DNA from: Deltaproteobacteria bacterium
GTDB lineage: Bacteria; Desulfobacterota; GWC2-55-46
Length of the DNA stretch: 64,000 nucleotides
Assembly (NCBI GenBank): GCA_016234935.1
Contig: JACRNL010000015.1
Location: forward strand, 1 to 64,000
Direction of reading: 5' to 3'
This document shows, piece after piece, positions 29,678 to 37,320 of this stretch (position 1 is the first letter of the stretch; the number at the start of each line of letters is the position of its first letter). Position numbers and translations under genes: made by a program. The notes beneath the pieces are model-generated. The model saw nothing but the letters and a program-made list of their open reading frames with translations. It did not search any database and was not told the DNA's origin.

Positions 29678-29730
29678 CCCCGATAAAGACCCCCGATAGA
29701 AACATTCGAGGGCAGGCTATTCGGGGATGA
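29678..29730. repeat. Family-A dispersed repeat (compound copy)
   Basis: ccccgataaagacccccgatagaaacattcgagggcaggctattcggggatga. Confidence 0.75.
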
Positions 29731-29774
29731 CAGCTAAATACATTCCGACAGGGACAAATATATTATAGTCGCCT

Positions 29775-29948
29775 TCAAAAATTCTCTTCCAAAAACAGTT
29801 CGTCGTTCTTTTTTTTCTTGAGCTTCAGAGGGATGGAGCAGAACGGACAGTAGACATCATCTCCGACCTTCTCGTCCCCTGATATCGGGACTTCAGCGTC
29901 GCACATGGGGCAGTTCAGGTATCCTGCGTGTGAACCTTTATGTGCCAT
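29775..29948 (-). CDS. 57-aa zinc-ribbon protein (absent from ORF track)
   Basis: Translated by hand: MAHKGSHAGYLNCPMCDAEVPISGDEKVGDDVYCPFCSIPLKLKKKKNDELFLEENF*; two CxxC pairs. Confidence 0.75.
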   Translation of the reverse strand: MAHKGSHAGYLNCPMCDAEVPISGDEKVGDDVYCPFCSIPLKLKKKKNDELFLEENF

Positions 29949-30093
29949 TTTTACGTTCCTCTATATATTTTATATACGGCGCAGCGCGGACAATACACAC
30001 TCTATTTTAATTTTACCCCTGCCCCCGTTTTTGTCAAGAGAGAAGATGGGGCATTAACATTGGACGGCTGTCCAAAAAAACGCTCAGGGGCCC

Positions 30094-31659
30094 TTAAAAC
30101 AGCGGCTCGCCGGTCATGTCGCCGGGTTTGGGAATGCCCATGAGCTTTAAGACCGTTGGGGCTATGTCCTGAAGGCCGCCGCCTTTTTTAAGGGGACGCC
30201 CCTTCAGTTCGTCGTCGATGATGACAAGCGGCACGGGGTTTGTGGTGTGCGCCGTATACGGAGAGTATGTCTGCAAGTCCGTCATCTGCTCGACGTTGCC
30301 GTGGTCAGATGTAATTATCACCTTCCAGCCTTTTATCATGGCCGCCGAGGCGACCCTGCCGACGGCCTTGTCAACGGCCTCGCAGGCCTTTATCGCGGCG
30401 TCCATCACGCCGGTGTGGCCGACCATGTCCCCGTTGGCGAAGTTCATGAGCATGAAGGAGTGCCTGTCTTCAAATATCCGCTCCACCGCCGCTTCGGCTA
30501 TCTCAGCGGCCCTCATTTCCGGCTTTTTGTCGTATGTCGGAACGTCCTTGACGGACTGGATGAGGAACCTGTCCTCCCCTTTAAACGGCACCTCGATGCC
30601 GCCGTTAAAGAAAAACGTCACGTGCGCGTACTTCTCGGTTTCAGATACCCTGAACTGCCGGGCGTTGTTCCTGCTCAGCACCTCGCCGAGGATGTTTTTT
30701 ATGGATTGCGGCGCAAAGACCACCGGCAGGCCGAAATCGGCGTCGTATTGCGTCATGCAGACAAAGCCGGCGAGCTTCAGGCAGGCCGCCCTTTCAAACC
30801 CGGCAAAGGCCCTGTCCGTGAATACGTGCGTCAACTCCCTTGCCCTGTCGGCCCGGAAGTTGAAAAAAAAGACGGCGTCGCCGTCCGCTGCCTTTGCCGC
30901 CGGTCTGCCGGAGCCGGTTATTACCGTCGGTAGGACAAACTCATCCGTTTCGCCCCGGCCATACGCGCTTTCAACGGCCTCTGCGGCCCCCCTAGCCTCC
31001 ACGCCGCTGCCAAGGGTAATGGCCTCGTAAGCGAGCCTCACCCTGTCCCAGCGTTTGTCCCTGTCCATGGCGTAGTAGCGTCCCGACACCGTCGCGACAG
31101 CCCCTGTGCCGGTCTTCTTGAGAAATGCGTCAAGCGCCTTGATGTAGCCAAGGCCGCTCTCTGGAGGCGTATCCCTGCCGTCAAGGAAGGCATGGACAAA
31201 GACCTTGCTTAGACCCTTGAAGGGTGTCACACCCTTTTCCTTGAAGGCCTCAAGCAGGGCATAGAGGTGTTCGATGTGGCTGTGGACGCCGCCGTCAGAG
31301 ACAAGGCCCATGAGGTGAAGCGCGCCGCCAGTGCCTTTGACCTTTTTAACGATATCGTCTATAACCGGATTTTTTAAAAATTCCTTATCCTTAACGGCCC
31401 TGTTAATGCGCGTCAGCTCCTGATAGACGACCCTGCCCGCGCCCATCGTAAGATGCCCCACCTCGGAGTTGCCCATCTGCCCCTCCGGCAGCCCCACCGC
31501 AAGGCCGGAGCAGTCAAGGGCGGTGTGCGGATATTCTTTGAAAATCCGTGAAATGTTCGGCATGACGGCCTGCGCCTCGGCGTTGCCCTCGCTATGCGGG
31601 TTTATGCCCCAGCCGTCAAGTATTATCAGACAGACTTTGTTCATCGGTGCGGTTGTCAT
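30094..31659 (-). CDS. gpmI: 2,3-bisphosphoglycerate-independent phosphoglycerate mutase
   Basis: LIILDGWGINPHSEGNA; MGNSEVGHLTMGAGRVVYQELTRI; VHAFLDGRDTPP; SDHGNVEQM. Confidence 0.96.
   Translation of the reverse strand: MTTAPMNKVCLIILDGWGINPHSEGNAEAQAVMPNISRIFKEYPHTALDCSGLAVGLPEGQMGNSEVGHLTMGAGRVVYQELTRINRAVKDKEFLKNPVIDDIVKKVKGTGGALHLMGLVSDGGVHSHIEHLYALLEAFKEKGVTPFKGLSKVFVHAFLDGRDTPPESGLGYIKALDAFLKKTGTGAVATVSGRYYAMDRDKRWDRVRLAYEAITLGSGVEARGAAEAVESAYGRGETDEFVLPTVITGSGRPAAKAADGDAVFFFNFRADRARELTHVFTDRAFAGFERAACLKLAGFVCMTQYDADFGLPVVFAPQSIKNILGEVLSRNNARQFRVSETEKYAHVTFFFNGGIEVPFKGEDRFLIQSVKDVPTYDKKPEMRAAEIAEAAVERIFEDRHSFMLMNFANGDMVGHTGVMDAAIKACEAVDKAVGRVASAAMIKGWKVIITSDHGNVEQMTDLQTYSPYTAHTTNPVPLVIIDDELKGRPLKKGGGLQDIAPTVLKLMGIPKPGDMTGEPLF
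31211..31240. repeat. Family-B palindromic repeat inside gpmI
   Basis: agacccttgaagggtgtcacacccttttcc, encoding EKGVTPFKGLS. Confidence 0.8.
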
Positions 31660-32117
31660 CCTCTTACCGCCCCTTGGTATGCAGCCAACAGTTGCGGGTC
31701 GTCAATCGAGCCGTGATGGTGAACTTGCCGCCACTGTCCGGCTATTTTTTGAAATATACGAGACGTTCGAATGGCGAGCTTCACATCTTTCCCGCCAAGA
31801 CGAAAGTATCCGCGCTCCCTTCCTACCGCGCAGAACATTTCCATCGTTTGGTGAATCGTATAATCGTAATATTCTACATAGACCTCTGCTGGGCCGTTGA
31901 AAATGCGCTCGTACACAGGTCTTATCTCGTTCCATCCGCGCTTTATACCGCCAAGCGGGTTGTCCATTGCGATTTCGCTGTTATTTGCCCAGTTCTTTTC
32001 CATCATTGCGATATCTCCCCTGTTAAAGGCGCAATAGAATTGGACAAGCGCTTGGAATGGCGGCGTAAGGCCGCCTTGCTCTTCGCTTCCAGTTATTGGT
32101 TCTTGGATTGGTTCCAT
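31656..32117 (-). CDS. NTF2-like (SnoaL/DUF4440-type) protein
   Basis: 153-aa ORF overlapping gpmI start by 4 nt; VQFYCAFNRGDIAMMEKNWANNSEIAMDNPLGGIKRGWNEIRPVYERIF. Confidence 0.75.
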   Translation of the reverse strand: MEPIQEPITGSEEQGGLTPPFQALVQFYCAFNRGDIAMMEKNWANNSEIAMDNPLGGIKRGWNEIRPVYERIFNGPAEVYVEYYDYTIHQTMEMFCAVGRERGYFRLGGKDVKLAIRTSRIFQKIAGQWRQVHHHGSIDDPQLLAAYQGAVRG

Positions 32118-32129
32118 CAGTCGTGCCTG

Positions 32130-32609
32130 TTAGTGCGAATACGGCTCGCCCTTTATAATTGTGAACGCCCTGTAAACCTGCTCGGCAAGCACAAGGAGCG
32201 CCATCTCATGCGGCATGGTCATCTTTGACAGGGAGAGCGTTGCGTTGGCGGCTTCAATCACCGACGGATGAAGCCCGTAAGGGCCGCCCACCACGAACAC
32301 GATGTTCTTAGCGCCTCCCAGCATGAACCCTTCAATGAATTTGGCAAACTCCCCTGAACTAAAACCCCTGCCGCCGCCGTCAAGGGCGACGGTGAAATCG
32401 CCGGGCTTAAAGAGCTTCCTTATGCGCTCCGCCTCTTTTTTAAGGCTGTCTTCTTTGACGGCCTTAATGGTCTTTTTTGAATAAGGCTCTTCCTTCACTT
32501 CAATGCTTGAGACGCCGCAGTAGTTCCCTATCCTTTTCAGGTAATCCTCAACCGCATCTTTTACGCATGATTTTCGCAGACTGCCGACGGAGATAAGGGT
32601 TATCTTCAA
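32130..32609 (-). CDS. rlmH: 23S rRNA (pseudouridine1915-N3)-methyltransferase RlmH
   Basis: MKITLISVGSLRKSCVKDAVEDYLKRI; VFVVGGPYGLHPSVIEAANATLSLSKMTMPHEMALLVLAEQVYRAFTI. Confidence 0.96.
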   Translation of the reverse strand: MKITLISVGSLRKSCVKDAVEDYLKRIGNYCGVSSIEVKEEPYSKKTIKAVKEDSLKKEAERIRKLFKPGDFTVALDGGGRGFSSGEFAKFIEGFMLGGAKNIVFVVGGPYGLHPSVIEAANATLSLSKMTMPHEMALLVLAEQVYRAFTIIKGEPYSH

Positions 32610-32657
32610 AATTACCTGCGGGGCCTGACGCCGACGGGATGAAAGCTGCGCAAGGCC

Positions 32658-33044
32658 TTATTCAGCCCTGGATTTTGCCGGGGCCTTTTTGGCGGCCGGT
32701 TTGTCCTCGACCTCGATGCGCGGCGCGTCGGCCCACATGCCCTCTATGTCGTAAAAGAGGCGCACGGGCTTATGAAATATGTGGACGATAACGTCGTTGT
32801 AGTCCATGAGCGCCCACCTGCCCCTGGCCGCGCCCTCAACGCCGAGGGGACGTATGCCCTCATCACGCATGCTGTCTTCTATGAATCCGGCTATGGCGTC
32901 TACCTGCCGCTCGGAATCCGCGCTGCAGATGAGCAGATAATCCGTCAGCGAGGAGAATTTTTTAAGGTTGATAATAACTACGTCTTCGGCCTTCCTATCG
33001 TAGGCCAGCCGGGCTATCTCAAGCGCTTTTTTCTTGGGTAACAG
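32658..33044 (-). CDS. rsfS: Ribosome silencing factor RsfS
   Basis: Manual translation extends the listed ORF: KKKALEIARLAYDRKAEDVVIINLKKFSSLTDYLLICSADSERQVDAIAGFIEDSMRDEGIRPLGVEGAARGRWALMDYNDVIVHIF; the upstream part has no ATG/GTG/TTG. Confidence 0.88.
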   Translation of the reverse strand: MLPKKKALEIARLAYDRKAEDVVIINLKKFSSLTDYLLICSADSERQVDAIAGFIEDSMRDEGIRPLGVEGAARGRWALMDYNDVIVHIFHKPVRLFYDIEGMWADAPRIEVEDKPAAKKAPAKSRAE

Positions 33045-33094
33045 GGTGAATGTCTCCTTTAAGTTGAACCCCCTCAGGGGGATGTTTTACGCAT

Positions 33095-33736
33095 TTACCG
33101 GTAAAGCCCGTTTTCAACTATATACCTGATGACCTTTTCAGGAAGGAGATACCTTGCTGACCCGCCCTGCTTTATCTTCTCCCGTATGCCGGAGGATGAC
33201 ACCGCCATCAGGGTCGTGTCAAAATAAGTAACGGAAGTCCCGAAGGAATTCCGATACGACCCGGCAGCGCCATCATACCAAAACTTTCGCGCCAGTTCAA
33301 CAGGAAGGGCCTCGCCTATCTTCTTCGCGCCGTAACCCGGCCTTGGCACGACGATGAAATGCGCCATCTCCAGAAGCGTTTCATACTCGCACCACGTGCT
33401 TATCCCGTTAAACGAATCGTCGCCGAGTATGAGGCTTACCTTAACATCCCTGTCGTCCTTCTTAAGCTCCCTGACGGTGTCTATCGTAAAGGAGAGGCCC
33501 CCGCGCATCATCTCCATGTCCGAGGCCTCGAAGCCAGGGTTGTCCGCTATGGCAAGCTTGATCATGGCAAGGCGGTCTTTGGCCAATGCCTGTTTCTCGT
33601 CAGGCTTATGCGGCGGCGTGGCGGCGGGCATAAAAATCACCTTATCCGGCCCAAACCCTTCCCTTACCTCCTCCGCTATCCGCAGATGTCCGAAATGTAT
33701 AGGGTTGAAACTCCCCCCGAAAACAGCGATATGCAT
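33095..33736 (-). CDS. nadD: Nicotinate-nucleotide adenylyltransferase
   Basis: IAVFGGSFNPIHFGHLRIAEEV; FIVVPRPGYG; SSSGIREKIKQGGSARYLLPEKVIRYI. Confidence 0.96.
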   Translation of the reverse strand: MHIAVFGGSFNPIHFGHLRIAEEVREGFGPDKVIFMPAATPPHKPDEKQALAKDRLAMIKLAIADNPGFEASDMEMMRGGLSFTIDTVRELKKDDRDVKVSLILGDDSFNGISTWCEYETLLEMAHFIVVPRPGYGAKKIGEALPVELARKFWYDGAAGSYRNSFGTSVTYFDTTLMAVSSSGIREKIKQGGSARYLLPEKVIRYIVENGLYR

Positions 33737-33901
33737 GATTTAAATATGTTAGATGATAAAAGATAGCCTGTCAACCTGCCTTTTTTGGAAAAAAGGGCGC
33801 TGCGCACGGCTAAAGTTTGGATGCGACCATTCAGCTTTGCCCGCCGCAGGCGGCCAAAGAACTTTAATTTTTTTCATTCCTCTCTCCTTTGGGGAGAGGG
33901 T

Positions 33902-33954
33902 AGGTCGATGACCACTTCCTTATCTCCTCCCCCTTGACGGGGGAGGGCAGGGTG
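33902..33954 (+). repeat. 53-bp perfect direct repeat, copy 1
   Basis: aggtcgatgaccacttccttatctcctcccccttgacgggggagggcagggtg. Confidence 0.95.
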
Positions 33955-34088
33955 GGGGGTGAAAGTTGCCCCTTGAAGGGGCTGATCCCTCTCAGGAGGC
34001 TGAACCCCCCTCACCCTACCCTCTCCCGCGAGGGGAGAGGGGAAAAAAGGATTTAAAAATTACGCAATATGGCACAGTCTAACATACA

Positions 34089-34141
34089 AGGTCGATGACC
34101 ACTTCCTTATCTCCTCCCCCTTGACGGGGGAGGGCAGGGTG
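34089..34141 (+). repeat. 53-bp perfect direct repeat, copy 2
   Basis: Identical to 33902-33954. Confidence 0.95.
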
Positions 34142-34154
34142 AGGGGTGTAAAAA

Positions 34155-34194
34155 ATCTTATCGTTCCCACGCTCCGGCGTTGGAACGATAAGAT
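34155..34194. repeat. 13-bp perfect inverted repeat
   Basis: ATCTTATCGTTCC..GGAACGATAAGAT enclosing cacgctccggcgtt; related motif at 38621-38655. Confidence 0.85.
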
Positions 34195-34319
34195 GCCTTC
34201 CTTCCCCTTCCAATCATAGCGGTTTTCAAGCATGCTTCATCGGGCTTGACATGGCGGCATTTTAACGGATATCCTGATATCCGCCTGTGCCGCCGGATTA
34301 ACCAAAGGATTTCTAATCC

Positions 34320-35357
34320 ATGAAGCGTGTCTGGAGCTTTTTTTCTTCCATCTGGCTGACTATCGTCCTCGCGGCGCTTATCTGCGTTGACGCGGCATGG
34401 GGGTCTATCCTTGCGGTCTGGCAGCCGGAGGCCTTCCGCGCGCTTGACCGGGTCGTGCTTGTGCCGGCCCTTATTGCCTCGCCTGAGACCGGGCTTTTCC
34501 TCTGGATTTATATTTTAATCTTTCTAATCTTTCTATTCGCCATAAACACCTTTGTCTGCACCGCGGACAGGGTATACGCCATCGTAAAGCAGAAAAGTCC
34601 GTGGCAGTCGTTTTTCCCGCACATCGTGCACATAGGTTTTCTTGTCGCGCTTCTCGGCCATCTAACGGGGAACGTCGCCGGCTTCAAAAGCTACGGCAAC
34701 ATTCTTTATCAGGGAGAGCAGACGCCCGTGCCGCAAGTGGAAGGGCTTTCCGTGAGGCTTGATAAGTTCGACATGAAACAGTCGGCGCGAGGCGAGACAG
34801 AGTCCCTCAGGACGCGCGTTACGCTCCTAAAAAACGGAACAGAGGTGAAAAACGGCGACATAGAGGTCAACAGCCCTCTCATTTACGACGGCATCGCGTT
34901 TTACCACCTCGACCAGGGCGTCATGCCCGTGGGTCTCATCCTTGACGTCGCGGGAGAAAAAGCGGCAGTGCGGTTTTACTCGTCCGCAAAACTCTCCGGC
35001 GGCGGCTCCATTGCCCTCGGCGCGATATATCCGGACTTCGCCCTTGACGGCGCGGGCAGGCCGCAGAGCCGGTCGGATGAATACAGGAACCCTCATATCG
35101 AGGTCATATACAAAGACGCGGGCGGGACGGAAAAAAGGGCATTTCTCAACGCGGCGCGGCAGGGGAATTCGGCAAGGCTCGGAGGAAAGGCCGTCACCAT
35201 CGGCGCTATTGCGCTCTCGCAATACGTTGTCCTTAACGTCAGCAAAGACCCCGGCATATGGCTTATCATCGCCGGCAGCGTAATCCTGACCATAGGCATG
35301 GCGCTCCTTCTTTTCTTAAGGGGCAAAAGAAGCGAACTCGTCAAGGCCTGCAGTTGA
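34320..35357 (+). CDS. ResB-like cytochrome c biogenesis protein
   Basis: VWSFFSSIWLTIVLAALICVDAAWGS; FPHIVHIGFLVALLGHLTGNVAGFKSYGNILYQGE. Confidence 0.85.
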   Translation: MKRVWSFFSSIWLTIVLAALICVDAAWGSILAVWQPEAFRALDRVVLVPALIASPETGLFLWIYILIFLIFLFAINTFVCTADRVYAIVKQKSPWQSFFPHIVHIGFLVALLGHLTGNVAGFKSYGNILYQGEQTPVPQVEGLSVRLDKFDMKQSARGETESLRTRVTLLKNGTEVKNGDIEVNSPLIYDGIAFYHLDQGVMPVGLILDVAGEKAAVRFYSSAKLSGGGSIALGAIYPDFALDGAGRPQSRSDEYRNPHIEVIYKDAGGTEKRAFLNAARQGNSARLGGKAVTIGAIALSQYVVLNVSKDPGIWLIIAGSVILTIGMALLLFLRGKRSELVKACS

Positions 35358-35376
35358 TGCGCAGTCAATAAACCAG

Positions 35377-35430
35377 CTTGCCCTCGCGTGTCCCCCGATA
35401 GAAACATTCGAGGGCAGGCTAAAGCGGAGG
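35377..35430. repeat. Family-A dispersed repeat
   Basis: cttgccctcgcgtgtcccccgatagaaacattcgagggcaggctaaagcggagg. Confidence 0.85.
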
Positions 35431-35443
35431 ACGGAGAACTCAA

Positions 35444-36481
35444 GTGGCATATGACGTCTTAACCCTCGTATTTTTTCTTATCGTCATCGTCGCCGCGAGC
35501 GAGATATTCACAAACGCCATAGAAGCCCTTGGCGCGCGCCTGAACTTCTCCGAAGGCGTCACGGGGTCTATCTTTGCCGCCGTGGGCACAGCCCTGCCGG
35601 AGACGATGGTCCCCATCGTGGCCATATTCGGCGGCGGCAGCGGCCGGGCCGCCGAGCACATAAGCGAGGAGGTCGGCGTCGGCGCCATCCTCGGCGCGCC
35701 GTTCATGCTCTCCACCCTTGCCATGTTCCTCATAGGGCTGGCCTCGATGCGCTACGGGGGCAGAAGAAAAATAAAAGAGGTCACGCCGGAGCCGGGCGGC
35801 TTCCGGCGCGACATGGAATTCTTCATCTTTTGCTTCACCCTCGCGTTTCTCGTGGCATTCACCCCCCATGGATACCGCGGTGTGCGCATCTTCGTGGCCA
35901 TTACCCTTGTGCTGACCTATTTTTATTATGTAATGGAAACTGTCAAGGCCAGCGAGACCCTCGTAAAAGGCGGCCACGCCACCGAGAAGACCAAGGGGCT
36001 TTATCTGTCGCGCATATTCAAAGAGCACATGTTTTTCGTGGTATTGCAGCTCCTCTTCGCCGTCGCCATGATAATCGCAGGGGCAAAGGGTTTCGTTGGC
36101 GGTGTGAACGGGCTTAGCGAGGCACTTGGCCTGCCAATCATCGCCGTGTCGCTCCTGATAGTGCCCGTCGCAACGGAACTGCCGGAGAAGATAAACAGCA
36201 TCCTCTGGATAAAGAGCGGCAAGGACACAATGGCCGTCGGAAACATCACCGGCGCCATGGTCTTTCAGGGGAGCCTCCTGCCCGCCATAGGCATCTTCCT
36301 CACGCCGTGGACGATAAACCTGACGGTCATGTCCAGCGCAATAATAACCATAATAGCAGCGGTGTGGCTGTATTACTTTGCCATTAAAGCCAGAAGTTTT
36401 TCGTTCAGGCATATGCTTTTCAATGGCTTCCTTTATCTGACGTTCGTTTTCACCGCTCTCTTCATAGCATTTAAACATTAA
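35444..36481 (+). CDS. CaCA-family sodium/calcium exchanger-like membrane protein
   Basis: GVTGSIFAAVGTALPETMVPIVAI; VSLLIVPVATELPEKINSILWI. Confidence 0.85.
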   Translation: MAYDVLTLVFFLIVIVAASEIFTNAIEALGARLNFSEGVTGSIFAAVGTALPETMVPIVAIFGGGSGRAAEHISEEVGVGAILGAPFMLSTLAMFLIGLASMRYGGRRKIKEVTPEPGGFRRDMEFFIFCFTLAFLVAFTPHGYRGVRIFVAITLVLTYFYYVMETVKASETLVKGGHATEKTKGLYLSRIFKEHMFFVVLQLLFAVAMIIAGAKGFVGGVNGLSEALGLPIIAVSLLIVPVATELPEKINSILWIKSGKDTMAVGNITGAMVFQGSLLPAIGIFLTPWTINLTVMSSAIITIIAAVWLYYFAIKARSFSFRHMLFNGFLYLTFVFTALFIAFKH

Positions 36482-36606
36482 AACCGGCAAACTCACAAAA
36501 ACAGATACACTAAAAGATACATAAAAAAGCACCAAAAGGGGTATCGCAAGAATTAAAAAGGCAAGTTCTAATTGTAACAGCTTGATTTCCATATATTTAG
36601 CATATT

Positions 36607-36622
36607 TGGCACGAATTGTGCT
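36607..36622 (+). promoter_or_regulatory. Sigma54 (-24/-12) promoter
   Basis: TGGCACGAATTGTGCT, GG/GC spacing matches the RpoN consensus. Confidence 0.75.
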
Positions 36623-36660
36623 TACTATTATATAAAAAATCTGATGGAGGACTTTTAAAA

Positions 36661-36903
36661 ATGAAGAAGATTCTCACCGCAATCGCCGCACTCTTCGTAG
36701 CAGTATCATTCGGCACCGTAGCAATCGCAGCTGACGCGCCGGCAACAGCCCCGGCAGCGCCGGCAGCAGTAGCAGCGCCGGCGGCAGCTCCGGCAAAGAA
36801 GGCAGAGGCAAAGCCGGCAAAGAAGGCCAAGAAAGCCAAGAAGGCCAAGAAGGCAGAGAAGAAAGAAGCAGCCCCGGCAACACCGGCCCCGGCAGCAAAG
36901 TAA
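36661..36903 (+). CDS. Secreted Ala/Pro/Lys-rich low-complexity protein
   Basis: Signal peptide MKKILTAIAALFVAVSFGTVAIAADA followed by AP-rich and KKAKKAKKAKK segments; SD ggagg upstream. Confidence 0.75.
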   Translation: MKKILTAIAALFVAVSFGTVAIAADAPATAPAAPAAVAAPAAAPAKKAEAKPAKKAKKAKKAKKAEKKEAAPATPAPAAK

Positions 36904-36929
36904 TCAGCTTTAAACAAGCCTCAAACTGC

Positions 36930-36968
36930 AAAGGCATTGCGCGCCGCAAGGCGCGCAATGCCTTTTTT
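36930..36968 (+). terminator. Rho-independent terminator
   Basis: AAGGCATTGCGCGCC-GCAA-GGCGCGCAATGCCTTTTTT. Confidence 0.9.
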
Positions 36969-37084
36969 GTTGGTCGTCATCCCCGAATGTTTCTATCCCC
37001 GACACAAGCACTCGTGGACGGATATGATTTTAGATTCCCGATTAAGACCTTGTATGTTAGACTCTGCCATATTACGTAAATTTT

Positions 37085-37230
37085 TAAATCCTTTTTTCTC
37101 CTCTCCCCTCGCGGGAGAGGGTAGGGTGAGGGGGGCTCAGCCCCTTCAAGGGGCTTTTTTCACCCCCACCCTGCCCTCCCCCGCTTAAAACGCGCGAGGG
37201 TTGAACCCTTTCAAAGGGCGGGAATGACAA
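37085..37230. repeat. Intergenic cluster of family B/C palindromic repeats
   Basis: ctctcccctcgcgggagagggtagggtgaggggggctcagccccttcaaggggc...cccccaccctgccctcccccgcttaaaacgcgcgagggttgaaccctttcaaagggcggg. Confidence 0.85.
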
Positions 37231-37247
37231 TATTAAAACCCCAGCTT

Positions 37248-37289
37248 AAGACGCACACATACCTTTCAAGAAAGGTATGTGTGCGTCTT
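37248..37289. repeat. Perfect 20-bp inverted repeat with 2-nt loop
   Basis: AAGACGCACACATACCTTTC-AA-GAAAGGTATGTGTGCGTCTT. Confidence 0.95.
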
Positions 37290-37320
37290 GCTGTTGTATT
37301 AGTCCGGATTAGCCGCTATA

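Noticed and set aside
33902-34141. Two identical 53-bp repeats as a possible CRISPR/att pair
   Set aside because: Only two copies with ~134 bp between them filled by other dispersed repeats; no integrase or cas gene between.
35459-36592. 377-aa minus-strand ORF
   Set aside because: Antisense to the well-supported CaCA exchanger; composition typical of a shadow ORF.
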